64,000 nt of DNA, from assembly GCA_963932465.1 (NCBI GenBank), contig OZ010799.1:163552761-163616760 (forward strand). The letters run 5' to 3'. Shown here one piece after another: positions 11,598-21,043 of the stretch (position 1 is the stretch's first letter; every line of letters starts with the position of its first letter). Source of the stretch: Maratus speciosus (taxonomy: Eukaryota; Arthropoda; Arachnida; Araneae; Salticidae). Both the position numbers and the translations under genes were made by a program. The notes below the pieces were generated by a model. That model saw only the letters and a program-made list of their open reading frames with translations. It made no database searches and had not been told where the DNA came from.

Positions 11598-12529
11598 TTA
11601 ACCCCTTAAGGAGGTCCGGTACACATTTTCAAAAATTTTTTATTTATTGAGTTAAAATTTTGAATTTTTTTGTGATGGTTAACCATATAATTTGTAAACA
11701 AAATCAAATGATAAATCTTCTCATAGCTCAAAAAAAAAATTTTATTTAAAATTTATGAAAAAAGTGGTATAACTTAAAATCGTTATAACTCGAAATATTA
11801 TTTGTAGAATTTAAATTGTTTTTCATTTAAATAAACAGAAATATATATTTTTTAATTTAGAGCCAGCATTTTAAAAAATATTAATTTAAAAAGAATTAAA
11901 AATACTTAACGAAAAAATTACAAAAAAAGTGGTGCAACTTTTAAAAAAAAATCATATTTTCAAAAGTAAATATTTTTTTCAAATATGCTGGCTCCAAAGA
12001 AAAGTAAAATAATGGAAAAAGATATGGTCCGAGTTTCAACCCTGTATCTTTAACGGTTCTCGAGTTATAAGAATTTAAATATGAGAAATGGTGAAAAAAC
12101 CTATCACGAAGAAAAACGCAATTTCATAAGAACTCGTTTCCTTGACAACCATAGCTTGAAAGGCAGATTTTGAAAACAAACCAAAACGAAAAAATTAATA
12201 TTTCGTGTTCTAATTAAGATAGAAACATGATTTAAACATCATTTTGAGTAGAAAACGGCAGAGAAATTTTTAATCCAATAAAAAAATGAAAATTTGAAGA
12301 TTTTTGTGTCCCGGACCCCCTTAATTCTCGCTCCCGTGATATTCACGGGCTGTGTTTTTTATTCAGATTGTTTGATTCCCACCAGATTTATAAAATAGTA
12401 TAATTGGCTTTATTATGGTATAATTTTACAAGTCATTAAATAAGGTGAATATTTATTCTTCAATAAAGAGGTGTAAATAAGTAATTTGAATTTTTAAACC
12501 GTAATTTAATGCGATCGTTAAAGGGTTAA
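11598..12529. mobile_element. TTAA MITE (209 bp of its own) split by another TTAA element
   Basis: TTAA at 11598-11601 and 12526-12529 bound ends CCCCTTAA...TTCTCGC and the complement of CCCTTTAACGATCGC. Removing the inner 711 bp plus one TTAA leaves 209 bp, close to the 211-bp family. The interior CCCACCAG block recurs in the MITE at 13112-13341. The inner element sits in a TTAA within the left terminus, as expected for TTAA-specific insertion. Confidence 0.65.
11606..12324. mobile_element. 711-bp TTAA element, Kolobok-like ends
   Basis: TTAA at 11606-11609 and 12321-12324 flank inverted ends GGAGGTCCGGTACACA and TGTGTCCCGGACCCCC. Purine-rich GGGGGTCC termini with a TTAA duplication fit the Kolobok superfamily as I remember it. 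No transposase frame is present. A related 362-bp element lies at 59508-59869. Confidence 0.65.
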
Positions 12530-12961
12530 TCAAATAATTGTTTTAAGTTCCGTTTATTGTTGAAATCTGTTAAGATAGTTCAGTTGCAGGTTTCATTGGA
12601 TCAATAATTATGCATTGAAATTTAACAAACTTTTGCGGACATATACATGAGCAAATTGTAGTGAGCAGTGTCCAATCACTTTTTAAATTGCACATTTTTC
12701 GATTCTATATTTTTCAAACATTTGTTAAAAATTTCCCTATCTAAATAGAGATTTAATTTATATTTGGAATAGCTGTTTTGAATACTTTCCAACATAGTTG
12801 AAAAGGGTTTATGATTTCGGTTTGACTGTACGTACTTTAACTTGCGTAAATATAGTCCGTTAATCAGTAGTTATTATTACAATAGAATGTTAGGTATTAT
12901 TAAACTGAATAAAAACTAGAAAACAGGAATTCTGCTTTTTCAAAGTTTCGTGTCTCCCCTG

Positions 12962-12963
<2 letters not shown>

Positions 12964-12992
<29 letters not shown>
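12964..12992 (+). repeat. Poly(A) tract, 29 nt
   Basis: Uninterrupted A run with no identifiable retroposon body upstream. Confidence 0.85.
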
Positions 12993-12994
<2 letters not shown>

Positions 12995-13107
12995 TATATA
13001 TAAATAGTACAAAACATATTTCAATTTTAAGATAAAATAAGTATACGCTTTTATTTTATGTAAAATGACGGCATTCGCATCAGCTTAAGAATTCCACATT
13101 ACCACTC

Positions 13108-13345
13108 TTAACCCTCTCGCTGCGCAGCCCGATATATACCCGAACATGCATTTTTCCGTCTAATTAATACTATTTTGTTATTCCCACCAGTTATTTTTTA
13201 GCGAAAACTTTGCCTGAATTTAATCAGGACATTTCCCCGATTACGATAGTAAAAAATTTCTGCTTTAAAAAACCGGTGATAAAAGATTAAAAATTCTGCA
13301 AAAGACGCTCATCACGAAGAATTACTTACGCTGCGAGAGGGTTAA
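13108..13345. mobile_element. 230-bp TTAA MITE (piggyBac-like)
   Basis: TTAA at 13108-13111 and 13342-13345 flank ends CCCTCTCGCTGCG and CGCTGCGAGAGGG. An internal CCCACCAG block is shared with the split MITE at 11602-12525. It has no coding capacity. Confidence 0.8.
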
Positions 13346-13916
13346 ACATCTACAGTAAAGTAGACATAGGACGTCACTATCGCGAAATAATACACAAATG
13401 CAACAAAAAGATGCCGTCATTAAAGAAACTCGACCAAAAAAACACGGCTGTCTCATGATTCATAGGCCTTCATTTGTTTGTAACATTAATATATATATAC
13501 TTCAAATATAGTTTATAATAGCTCCATCTTTTAACAGAAATCATTCGTTTACATTTTTTCAAAAGAGCACGTATTTTCATTACATTTTCTTTCGGTTGTT
13601 ATGACAAAAGGGCAACAAAAATATATAATTAATATTTTACAACTATTTTTCCTTTACTTTCTACAAAAATGGAGTACTTCCGTTGCCAATATTAAGCAAA
13701 TGGCTCCAAAAACTACAAAAAAATTAATATTTCAAAAATAAATGGAGATGCAGTTTTCAAACAAATTGCATTTAAAAGTACCTTTTTTAGGTAGCTTTCA
13801 TTACAAAAAGCTACCTATTGCAGCCGTTCGGAGGAAAGCGATTTCAAAATATTTTGGTATATTTTCATCGATCATGACCCCCAGACCCCGAAACCACCCT
13901 CCGTTCAAAAGTTGAC

Positions 13917-13988
<72 letters not shown>

Positions 13989-14014
13989 ATATATATATAT
14001 ATATATATATATAT
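13917..14014 (+). repeat. (AT)n microsatellite
   Basis: About 95 bp of alternating AT with two single-base interruptions (ACAT and CCAT). The tyrosine/isoleucine-rich minus-strand frame over it is a repeat artefact. Confidence 0.9.
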
Positions 14015-15800
14015 CTGACATTTGTCACACTGTAACTCTCGTATTTATGAACCGATTTGGATGTAATTCGATGTGTACATAGTAAATACCAATGTCTCCA
14101 CCGAGTTCGTTGGCCAGCTTCATCCGCCATTTTGTTTCAAAATGGCGGCCATTTAAATTTTTTTTTAAAACTTAAAATTTGAAATGTGGTACCAAAAAAC
14201 TGAAAATGGAAAAATATTTTTTTCTTATATATTTGACCTTTATACAAAGATTCCGGAGCAGTTTTTGTTTCGTCTATATCTTAAAAGATGGCTGAGTTAT
14301 AGCATTTTGAATTTCTAGCGTGGCTGATATTTTGAAACGTCCTGAATTTTGCCACGCGATAAAAGGCGTATTTATGAACCGATTTTAATGTAATTTCGTT
14401 TATACATAGTACATACCAATGTCTCTACCGAGTTCGTTGGCCAGCTTCATCCGTCATCTTGTTTAAAAATGGCGGACATTTAAATTTTTAAGAAAAATTT
14501 AAATTTGAAATGTTGTACCAAGAAATTGAAAATTGAAAAAATATTTTTTTCTTATGTGTTTGACCTTGTTAAAAAGATTCGGGAGCAGTTTTTGTTTCGT
14601 CTATATCTTAAAAAATGGCTGAGTTATACCATTTTGAATTTCTAGCGTGGCTGACTTTTTGAAACGTCCTGATATTTGTCACGTGATAAAGGGTGTATTT
14701 ATGAACCGATTTGAATGTACCTTGGTGTGTACATTGTACATACAAATATCTCGACCGAGATTGTTGTCCAGCTTCATCCGCCATCTTGTTTCAAAATGGC
14801 GGCCATTTAAAAAATTTAAAAAAAATTAAAATTTAAAATGAGATACCAAAAAATTGGAAAATGAAAAAGATTTTTTTCGTATGTGTTTGACCTTAATTCA
14901 AAGATTCCGGAACAGTTTTTGTTTCGTCTATATCTAAAAAAATGGCTGAGTTATAGTATTTTGAATTTCTATTGTAGCTGACATTTTAAAACGACCTGAT
15001 TTTTGTCACGCGATAGCAGGCGTATTTATGAACCGATTTGGATGTAACTTGGTCTGTGCATAGTACATACAAATATCTCGACCGAGTTCGTTGGCCAGCT
15101 TCATTCGCCATCTTGTTTCAAAAGGTTTGCCTTTAAAAAAAAAATGATATTTAAATTTTAAAATGAGGTATTAAAAAATTGGAAAATGAAAAAGATTTTT
15201 TTTATGTGTTTGGCCTTGATACAAAGATTCCGGAGCAGTTTTTGTTTCTGAAAATTTGTTCTTTTGTTTATATCTTAAAAAATTGTTGAATTATAGCACT
15301 TTGAATTTCTAGCATGGCTAACATTTTGAAACGATCTTGTATTTGTCACACGATAACACACGTATTCGCCTATTTCGATGTAAGAAGGCATGTGGATAGT
15401 ATACATCAATATCTCGACCAAGCTCGCTGGCCAGCTTCATCAGCCATCTTGTTTCAAAATGGCGGCCATTAAATTAAAAAAAAAATTATATTTAAAGTGA
15501 GGTGCAAAAAAATTAGAAATTGAAAAAGGTTTCTTTCTTAAGTATTTGACCTTGATATAAGGATTCAGGAGCATTTTTTGTTTGTCTTTATCTTAAAAAA
15601 TGGCTCAGATATAGCAATTTCAATATCTAATGTGGGGGACATTTCGAAAAATCTGATTTTTTGCCTGCGAAAGCACTCGTATATATCAACCGATTCCGAT
15701 GTGAGTGACCATGTGCACAGCAATTACTAAGGTCTCGACTAAGTTCACTGGCTAGCCTCATCCACCATGTTGTCTTAAAATGGCAGGCACTTTAAGAAAT
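14015..15800 (+). repeat. Six-unit minisatellite, period about 330 bp
   Basis: Variants of CGTATTTATGAACCGATTT recur near 14039, 14369, 14694, 15021, 15361 and 15679. Each unit also holds GGCCAGCTTCATCCGCCAT, AAAATGGCGG, TTTGACCTT and GGAGCAGTTTTTGTTT blocks. Divergence increases to the right. The small open frame 14647-14829 lies inside a unit. Confidence 0.85.
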
Positions 15801-16224
15801 CGCTGAATTTGGCAGCCAAATATAAGTTACTTTAAATAAAAGCAGCTTGGATATAGCTGACTAATTTCGCGAAATTCTCATTCATAATGATTTAGTATTG
15901 ATAAAAATTAGTATTGAATCTCCTATATTCGGTTTCCACTAAATTGAGCTTCTTGTGTTTGAATAATATAAGTTGGCTGTTTTAAAATAAGGAATATGAA
16001 AGCTACCTCTTCCTCCCGGCACTGACCGGAAGGACTTTTTCCAATACGACGGTATAAAAATTGAAAATGTGCGATGATTAGAAGTTTAAAAAATTGCTAT
16101 AGAGTATTTAAACATACTGCTTTGTTTTACGGCTGGCTTCTGTAATGTAACGTTATTTTTAGAAGATGACACAAAATAAGCTGGGAGAAAGAAATAGCAT
16201 ACTGTACCGGGGGCTAAAAAAACA

Positions 16225-16312
16225 ATATTACCAACTTTTGATTTAACGACTATTCGATTTAACGTCCGACATGCCGAAGACCCGTTAAGGTCGTTAAATC
16301 GCGTTTCTACTG
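16225..16312. mobile_element. Possible pogo/Tigger-type MITE fragment
   Basis: Two ATTTAACGA-type segments face one another and the right edge reads CGTTTCTACTGTA, resembling a CAGTA-starting Tc1/pogo terminus with a TA flank. Only one clean end is visible, so this is tentative. Confidence 0.3.
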
Positions 16313-16349
16313 TATTTAAGTCAGGGTTCTGTTATGGACATTTCCAATT

Positions 16350-18395
16350 TCAACACGTTTTAGTGTCCAAACTAAGATAATATTTACTAAAAGGGATAAA
16401 AATACACTTAAAAGGCAATAAATGCCTTTTTGCCGATCGACATGTTTTTCATTGCTCCGACGAAGACATTCTCAAGACCTTTGTTGATACAAATATTTTC
16501 GCAAAAATTTTAAACGCAAGAATTTGGTAAATAAAATCACATGTATAATGTTAAACAAGTTCATAAAATAAAATAATATAAAAATAGATATTTGCAAACG
16601 AGAATTAATTTGTACTATTGTATCTTATTCTGCTGAGAATCTCTTTCCTAATTTTGGATAACTCAACGGAGGTTGAATCATTCCAAATATCCTCCATTGT
16701 ATTACCTAATATTTGGAAAGAAATCTTCTGCACATAACGAATAAGAAACAATTGTAGAAATTAATTCACGTTCACAAATAGCCACTTTTAGCAGAGGTGG
16801 CGGGCATCACGTTGGCGGGATTTTTTTCTGACGCCAATGTCATATACACATCGGTGTAGCTCACTGCCGCCAAAGTGTCGTTATTTTGCTTGATATGGTA
16901 ACCCGGATGTTGTTGTTTATGTACTTTTTTTTAAAATTATATAAATTGTTTTGTTCTGTAGCTATTAATTAAACTTTTTTAAATTTATTGTTATTCCCTT
17001 TTTAAAAATATATATGTAACTGGTATACGAAAACTTTCAAATTGGCCTCAGAAAAAAATCGCTCCAATGTGGTACGTATATGGCATCAGTGCATCATTTT
17101 TATTTTATTTTATATTTGCACTTGTTACTTTCTTCTATCTTTACAGGAAGAAAGTATTGGATTCGTGAAAATTTTCGACTGGATTTACAAGTTTTAGGGG
17201 TCAGAGATTTCGAGAAACATGTTTTTACAAAATATCTGTCTGTCTGTCTGTCCGTCTGCCTGTCTGTATGTATTTGACACAAATTTTGTGGGCGCTCTAT
17301 CTCAAGAACTAATGCACGAAATGTAATAAAAATTTATATTTAGTTAGTCCCTGAAATATATTGGTGCTGATTAGTTTTTGGTACAAATCGCTCAAAAGGT
17401 GGCGCTGCTATGCTGCATTTTTCACGATTTCCGCAATGGCTCTATCTCAAGAACTAATGCACCGATTTTTATGAAACGTCCGATTAATTTAGTCCTTGAT
17501 ATGAGTTGGTGCTTCCTACGTTTTGGGGTAAATCGTCCAACAGGTGGCGCTGATATACAGCATTTTTTCACGATTTCCGCAATGGCTCTATCTCAAGAAC
17601 TAATGCGTGTATTTTCATCAAACTTCAAATTCAGTTAGTCCTTGACACGAATTGACGTTTTATACATTTTGGTATATATCGCTCAACAGGTGGTGCTGCT
17701 ATGCTGCATTTTTGCGATTTCCGCAATAGCTCTATCTCAAGAACTAATGCTTGGGTTTTCAACGAACTTCAGATTCAGATATACCTTGATATGAATTAGC
17801 GCTGTTTGTGTTTTGGTGCAAATCGCTTGACAGGTGGCGATGCTATGCAGCATATTTCAGAATTTCCACTATAGCTCTATCTCGATAACTAATGCGCGAA
17901 TTTTCATCAAACTTCAGATTCACCTTGATATCAATTAGTGCTGTTTATGTTTTGGTGTAAATCGCTCAATAAGTGGAGCTGCTATGCTACATTATTCAGA
18001 TTTTCCGCTATAGATCTATCTCAAGAACTCATGCACAAATTTTCATGGAACTTCAAATTCAGATATACTTTGATATGAATTGGTTCTAAATTGATGCAAT
18101 TTCTTGTACTATTTAAATGATATAATAGACGTGATTTATATAGAAGAAAGTTTTGTGATGGCCACAGCGTACTAGTTTTTCATTATGCATCTGTTCTCGT
18201 GATTTTATTTATCGATTTTATATTTTTGAATTTTTTGCGAAAATTTTTGTATCAACAAAGATATTGAGAATGTCGCCGTCTGAGCGACGAAACACATGTC
18301 GGTCTGAATAAAGGTGTATTTACATGCCTCTTAAGTGTATTTTTATCACTTTTAGCAATTTATAGCTTAGTTTCGACGATTTTAAGTGATTTTCA
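16350..18395. repeat. Large inverted-repeat pair around the 17.1-18.2 kb element
   Basis: The left arm (about 16350-16515) and right arm (about 18225-18395) are imperfect inverted copies, sharing GATAAAAATACACTTAA, a GACATGT block, a GACATTCTCAA block and TTTGTTGATACAA. In the right arm, the plus strand reads CTGAGCGACGAAACACATGT. This resembles the CTGA...GAAAC core of hammerhead motifs carried by Penelope-like retroelements, whose terminal repeats may be inverted. The core is imperfect and no reverse transcriptase was seen, so the parent family is unknown. Confidence 0.6.
17126..18151 (+). mobile_element. Hairpin-microsatellite-minisatellite element
   Basis: A perfect 10-bp hairpin (TACTTTCTTC 17126-17135 with 17147-17156) is followed by a CTGT microsatellite (17237-17270) and a five- to six-unit minisatellite of about 155 bp (17281-18070). 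Shared blocks include CTATCTCAAGAACTAATGC and GGTGGCGCTGCTATGC. At the far end, ATAGAAGAAAGT (18140-18151) is the exact complement of ACTTTCTTCTAT at 17127-17138. The design equals that of 13789-16034 although the sequence is unrelated. The overlapping small frames on both strands are not genes. Confidence 0.65.
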
Positions 18396-18954
18396 TGCAT
18401 AACTAGCCGCTCTTGGCGACCAGTCTTTCCTCCCTTAAACTTTATATTTGGAAAAGCATGCTAAGCATTGCATCAAGTTACTTTTATTCATAATTCAATT
18501 TACTTGGACTCCCTTAAATATCTTTAATATAATCCCTTAAGCTAATATTTTTTTTGCATTAAAATATCTCAATTTGTTGATTTTCTGTAAGCAAGTAAAC
18601 CCTATTGGTTTACAATGGGAGTCTATGGGAATTTGGGATATTGGCAATTTTGGAAGAGATATTGCCAATTGGCGTCACTTTTGGCGAGTAAATTTGGTCG
18701 CAAAATTTTGTGATATACCGCCAAGCTGGCGACAGACTTGGCGGTATTTAGCGACAGAACAATACCCCCTATGGTAACCCCGCCTTATAGGTATTGATGT
18801 GCATTACATGCTGTTCAATAACCAACGTGATGCGTTTCATTCTGGTGTTGCCATTAAACAATTAATCGCGATTTCTATGTCACGTACGATAGCGTAATAT
18901 ATATTTAGATTTTATAAGATTCAGTATATTTATTATTTCTGCTAAAGTAAAAAA
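18396..18954. other. Interval without gene; weak GCCAA repeats
   Basis: Short alternating TTGGCGA/CGCCAA motifs occur at 18640-18750, and similar GGCGG motifs at 16795-16885. I see no clear element boundaries and no convincing coding region. Confidence 0.35.
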
Positions 18955-19930
18955 TAATAGTATAAATTTATGTTTTAATTCATTTTATGCGTCTTATTCT
19001 AGAACTTAGAATTACTGTGAATAATGTTCAAATTATTTACTCAAACGAACTGTGCATAAATCATTAAAATTACGAGCAGTAAAATCAAACAAAATATAAA
19101 ACAATTTTTTTTTGTTCCTGACTTGGAATTAATATTATGTTTGTTTGATATTGATTATTATTATTTTTTACCGTCGAACTTTTGATATAATTCGACATTC
19201 CCAATATTGATCGTGGAACTATAAGGCAAAATTCAATATTTATATTGTCATAAAGGACATTGACATTTACTCCGTGTGCAAATTCTATGAAGCTTATTTT
19301 TTTAAGAATCTGACTAGGTGTCGTTTTATTAAATTATGTGTACCTGTCGTGTATAAGGATTTTCATTCGCTAACACGCGGTAATTTTATTTATGTGCAAT
19401 TCATAAGAATTCATAAGAATTCATTTGGTTGTCGGTAGATATGTCAGTTTTGAAGCATATTTTTTTAACTTATTCTAGGAGTTTGTTTGAGTTATTTACT
19501 CAAACAAACTTTGCATAAATCATTAAAATTACGAGCAGTAAAATCAAATAAAATATAAAACAAATTTTTTTTGTTCATGACTTAGAATTAATATTATGTT
19601 AGATATTGATTTTTATTTTTTTTTTCTACCGCCAAACTTTTTATATAATATGACATTCCCTATATCGATCCTCAAAATATAAGGCAAAATTCAATATTTG
19701 TGCCATAAAAGACATTGACATTCCCTCCGTGTGCAAATACTACGAAGTTTATTACTTTAAGAATCTGACAAGGTGTCGTTTTATTAAATTATGGTTACCT
19801 GTCATGTATAAGGATTTTCATTCGTTAACACGCGGTTGTTTTATTTATGTAAAGAAAAAAATCTATTTGGTTGTCGGTAGATATGTCAATTTTGAAGCAT
19901 ATATTTTTATCTTTTGCAATAAATTTTACT
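18955..19930 (+). repeat. Tandem duplication of about 485 bp (NLTSYRFIKS family)
   Basis: Two direct copies (about 18995-19478 and 19479-19930) share long near-identical blocks, for example AAATTACGAGCAGTAAAATC, GACATTGACATT and GGTTGTCGGTAGATATGTCA. The second copy keeps an open frame at 19729-19971 reading VYYFKNLTRCRFIKLW near its start, similar to frames at 10.9, 24.4 and 44.7 kb. Function is unknown. Confidence 0.7.
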
Positions 19931-19984
19931 TTTCATTGGAAATATTTCATAACAATTCGAAGATTAAATAAATATATATATATA

Positions 19985-20440
19985 CCGGGTGTTTCAAAAT
20001 TTCGGTGCGAAAGTAAAACGCGATAATAAAAAAAAGACCTATGGGTCGGAGAGACCTGCGGTTTGCAGATAAATATTCAGCGTGGTACGGGACTTTGTAT
20101 GACATCAACAAAACATTAGTTCAAAATCTGGACAATAGAAGGCGCTACTGCAAATAATTCCATAGAATAATTACATACTGCTCACAAACGCAAGATTTGG
20201 ATACAAAAACAGTAGAGAATAATGTTTGTGCACTTTTTTGTATCCAAATCTTCCGTTATGTGAGCAATACGGAATTATTACACGAAATTAAGTACAATAG
20301 CGAACTGTATTGTCCTGATTTGAAAAAAAAAATTTTGATGTCACACAAAATTCCGTACCACGCTCAATATTTATCTGTAAGCTGCATGTCTCTCCAACAC
20401 ATCGCATTTTACTTTCACACGGAACCTTTGAAACACCCGG
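19985..20440. mobile_element. 456-bp fold-back MITE with TA flanks
   Basis: The ends CCGGGTGTTTCAAA and its complement are flanked by TA within TATATA tracts. The arms pair over about 200 bp each (for example AAGTAAAACGCGAT with its complement, and CAGATAAATATTCAGCGTGG with its complement), so nearly the whole element is a hairpin. The TA target and termini fit a Tc1/mariner-type non-autonomous element. The plus-strand frame 20197-20454 is a by-product of the right arm. Confidence 0.8.
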
Positions 20441-20769
20441 TATATATATTATAAATGAAATTTTTGAAAATTAAAAATGAATTTTTATCCCTTGGAAAAA
20501 AAAATAATACGTATCTTCAATTCAAGCGAAGCAAGGAAATAAAAATTCAGTGTTCATTAAAAAATGGAAATATTTGTGAGACTAAGGCAGATTCATCAGG
20601 CCCAAATTACCTTAATTTCCACAAGTAACATGCACGTTTTCATCCTTGCATAAGCCATATCAAGTTTTAAAATGCAAAATTTGGGCTACCGTACGCAATA
20701 GACCCGGCAAAAAGAAGACAAAAATAACAATAGATTAAACTAAAATAAAATAAAATGGATTAAAGATAG

Positions 20770-20958
20770 CATTTATCAACTGAAGAACTAATTGAAGTAC
20801 CAGTGAATCCATCCATGATACAGCAAGTTAAAAAAAATGCTTTGACGTGTTTTGCACTTGATGTCAGAAATATTATTCAATCAGATAGTTATGAAAATCA
20901 GTGCAATAATGTTGAAATAGATAAATACAGTATTTCCACTATATTAGAACAGAGATAG
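20770..20958 (+). pseudogene. Unrecognised open segment, possible coding relic
   Basis: One plus-strand frame is open for about 60 codons to a TAG at 20956 (STEELIEVPVNPSMIQQVKK and onward) with balanced amino-acid use, unlike the surrounding low-complexity frames. It has no start context and no partner exon that I can see. It may be the tail of a decayed transposon gene. Confidence 0.2.
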
Positions 20959-21043
20959 TGATATCATCTATCATAAGATAATACATTTAAAGAGAAAGTA
21001 AAATAATAAAAAAGAAAAGTGCCCAGCTAAACTGATGGCATTG

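Larger units (their letters stand above)
13789..16034 (+). mobile_element. Hairpin-microsatellite-minisatellite element (Helentron-like?)
   Basis: The left end is a 10-bp perfect hairpin (AGGTAGCTTT at 13789-13798 against 13807-13816). An (AT)n microsatellite and then six degenerate ~330-bp units follow. The right end carries TGAAAGCTACCT (15997-16008), the exact complement of the left terminal 12 bases, followed by a hairpin of about 9 bp at 16011-16034 with loop CACTGA. The same right end occurs inverted at 63548-64000, so this is a dispersed family. The layout resembles non-autonomous Helentron/HINE elements; that assignment is inference, because no Rep/Helicase is present. Confidence 0.65.

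Noticed and set aside
13801..14130. Minus-strand frame of 109 aa
   Set aside because: Its centre is a tyrosine/isoleucine run encoded by the (AT)n microsatellite; the rest lies in element termini.
20197..20454. Plus-strand frame of 85 aa
   Set aside because: It is the right arm of a fold-back MITE.
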